Shown here piece by piece: positions 21,732 through 23,001 of a stretch of 23,001 nt of DNA (position 1 is its first letter; each line of letters opens with the position of its first letter). Source of the DNA: an uncultured Enterorhabdus sp. (GTDB lineage Bacteria > Actinomycetota > Coriobacteriia > Coriobacteriales > Eggerthellaceae). The DNA is taken from contig CANSES010000017.1 of NCBI GenBank assembly GCA_947645965.1, forward strand, positions 1 to 23,001. Reading direction: 5' to 3'. Under the pieces are notes generated by a model. It did no database searches. It saw only the letters and a program-made list of their open reading frames with translations, and was not told the DNA's origin. The translations under genes and the position numbers were made by a program.

Positions 21732-22871
21732 ATGGCGACAAACGACGGCCGCACGGACGGCTTCGGGTACGACGAGCATGCGAAGGAAAAGCTGGCTGAC
21801 CTGGTGGTGCGTGCCCAGTCAGACGATCGCGGCGCCTTCGAGGAGCTGTATCGTCGCACGGCCCAGGCGCAGTACTTCACCATTGTGGGCCGCGTGGGCG
21901 AAGAGCCGGCGGCCGACATTCTGCAAGAGGTGTATCTGGTGGCGTGGAAGAACCGCGCGAAGATTCGTCCCCAAGCTGTGCTGGGCTACCTAAGCGCCAC
22001 GGCGCGCAACCTGTGCCTGCAGCACTTCCAGCAGAAGGCGCGGATGGCTGATGCGTCAGTGGTGGATGAGGGTGCCGAGGGTGGGGCCGCCGGCAATCTA
22101 GTAGCCTCGGGTGCCGAGGTCGATGCGGCCGATCCTGCGGGCACCTACGATGCGACCGAGCGGAGCGCGCGCCTGGCCCACGCGCTGCGCCACGATCTGA
22201 CCGATCGCGAGCGCGATGCCGTGCTGATGCGCTATTACCTGGGCATGAAGGTGGGTGCCATCGCCGAGCAGATGGAAGTGTCACGCAACACGGTGCGCAA
22301 TCTCATCAACAGCGCTTTGGCCACTTTGCGCCGCAAGGTGGGCGTGCTGCCCGCGGGCGCAGGGCTTTCGGCGGCGCTGTCGGAGGCGGTGGAGATGCGC
22401 ATGGCCCCGGGCGCTCGCGCGCGGATGCGCTCGCAATCGACGGGCTTGGCGTGGGGGACGCGGGCCGCGGCCGCAGTGACCGTGGCGACCGCCGTGGGCG
22501 TGCTGGGGTTCGCGGTGACCTGGCAGCCGCCGGAGTCGGTGCCCGATGAGCCGGTACCGCTGACCGAGCCCGCTTTGGCGGACGTTACGGGCCCCGAACT
22601 GGTGGCGACGGACGTGGTGGACGGCTTGCTGGTACTGGAAGCCCGCGACGAGTCGGGCGTGGCCGATGCATGGTGCGTTGACGCCGATGGGGCGGTCTAC
22701 CGCCCCGTGGCCGTTGATGGCGAAGTGTCCGCTGGGACGTCGAGCGTTTGGCAATTCCAGGTGCCCAGCGGCACCTACGACGTGCACCTGGTGGACGCCG
22801 AGGGCAACGAATCCACCGGCACCGTGACCGCCACCGTCCTCCCCATCTACCCCGCCCCCACCACCGAGTAG
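21732..22871 (+). CDS. ECF-type sigma factor fused to a membrane helix and extracytoplasmic domain
   Basis: A 379-residue protein. Residues about 32-104 are a sigma-70 region 2 (AFEELYRR..., DILQEVYLVAWKN, YLSATARNLCLQHF), residues about 146-205 a region 4 (DLTDRERDAVLMRYYLGMKVGAIAEQMEVSRNTV, shown by its ends DLTDRERDAVLMRYY and EVSRNTVRNLINSAL), and residues 244-264 a hydrophobic helix. The remaining 115 residues are Pro/Glu-rich then beta-like (DESGVADAWCVDADGAVYRPV, DVHLVDAEGNESTGTVTATV) and should lie outside the cell. Region 2 binds core polymerase and -10 DNA, region 4 the -35. No anti-sigma gene follows, so the fused part may replace it. The start at 21732 is chosen for AGAGG six bases upstream; 21714 is an in-frame alternative with a poorer site. 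Confidence 0.85.
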   Translation: MATNDGRTDGFGYDEHAKEKLADLVVRAQSDDRGAFEELYRRTAQAQYFTIVGRVGEEPAADILQEVYLVAWKNRAKIRPQAVLGYLSATARNLCLQHFQQKARMADASVVDEGAEGGAAGNLVASGAEVDAADPAGTYDATERSARLAHALRHDLTDRERDAVLMRYYLGMKVGAIAEQMEVSRNTVRNLINSALATLRRKVGVLPAGAGLSAALSEAVEMRMAPGARARMRSQSTGLAWGTRAAAAVTVATAVGVLGFAVTWQPPESVPDEPVPLTEPALADVTGPELVATDVVDGLLVLEARDESGVADAWCVDADGAVYRPVAVDGEVSAGTSSVWQFQVPSGTYDVHLVDAEGNESTGTVTATVLPIYPAPTTE

Positions 22872-22947
22872 GAGTAGCCAGACGCCGCGGCGTGAACTGC
22901 GGCAGAAAATCTCCGTCAGCCGCAAAAAAACGGCCGGGGCGCGCCGC

Positions 22948-23001
22948 TGAACTGCACCCCAATTCTTAGACGGGCTAATAAAGACTAAGCTGCAAGGGAC
23001 T
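22948..23001 (+). mobile_element. Possible end of an IS3-family element (cut by window)
   Basis: TGAACTGCACCCCAATTCTT at 22948, followed by AGAC, resembles the terminal inverted repeat of IS150-group IS3 elements, which typically begin TGnACTGnnCCC and continue into AGTTAGAC-like sequence. The next 30 bases (CTAATAAAGAC...CAAGGGACT) would fit the short leader of orfA. The transposase genes, if any, lie beyond the window. Confidence 0.45.

Noticed and set aside
22881..22925. Terminator for the sigma factor gene
   Set aside because: Inverted repeats are present, but the following homopolymer on the plus strand is A7 rather than T, so plus-strand Rho-independent termination is not supported.

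Overview
The window is GC-rich bacterial chromosome, by eye about 65% G+C. Its gene set suggests a member of the Coriobacteriia, most likely Eggerthellaceae (gut anaerobes such as Eggerthella, Gordonibacter or Adlercreutzia). The main pointers are a Tat-exported flavin reductase divergently paired with a polytopic membrane LuxR regulator, ThrH, an Elp3 of the prokaryotic type, and Gram-positive sortase/LPXTG proteins. The assignment is inferred from gene types only. No rRNA, tRNA, CRISPR array or complete insertion sequence was seen.

Layout. At 1-1667 (minus) is an EttA-type ABC-F translation factor cut by the window edge, divergent from a low-molecular-weight phosphatase (1815-2267). After a gene-poor stretch holding a possible shikimate dehydrogenase remnant comes a run of minus-strand genes: a YgbA-like cysteine-rich protein (2602-2952), a SAM methyltransferase (3032-3820) overlapping by 4 bp the end of elp3 (3817-5724), a Rho-independent terminator, and thrH (5823-6422). 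A TIM-barrel protein (6640-7332, plus) converges on a short Ppx/GppA phosphatase (7347-8279, minus), followed upstream by a sortase-family protein (8540-9346, minus). A two-gene plus-strand unit follows: a tail-anchored coiled-coil protein (9835-10707) and a CapA-family protein (10717-11913).

From 12073 the content is accessory: a membrane LuxR regulator (12073-13554, minus) divergent from a Tat-signal FAD-dependent reductase (13844-15601, plus), with an inverted-repeat candidate operator between them. A minus-strand surface module follows: a large LPQTG-anchored multidomain protein (16092-19856) overlapping a small two-helix membrane protein (15854-16105). An AAA/DUF4143 ATPase (19982-21358, minus) carries four 17-bp repeats at an exact 33-bp period just upstream. 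Divergent from it is an ECF-type sigma factor fused to a transmembrane helix and an extracytoplasmic domain (21732-22871). The last 54 bp resemble the end of an IS3-family element.

How they work together. The elp3/methyltransferase pair could make a methylated carboxymethyl wobble uridine, as Elongator and Trm9 do in eukaryotes. The LuxR/reductase pair looks like a self-contained regulated anaerobic reductase unit. The sortase, LPQTG protein and CapA protein belong to the cell envelope. The LPQTG gene carries a C9 tract before its signal peptide and a sharp composition change within the gene, which suggests phase variation and domain exchange. Most long ORFs antisense to these genes are GC-skew shadows and are left out.
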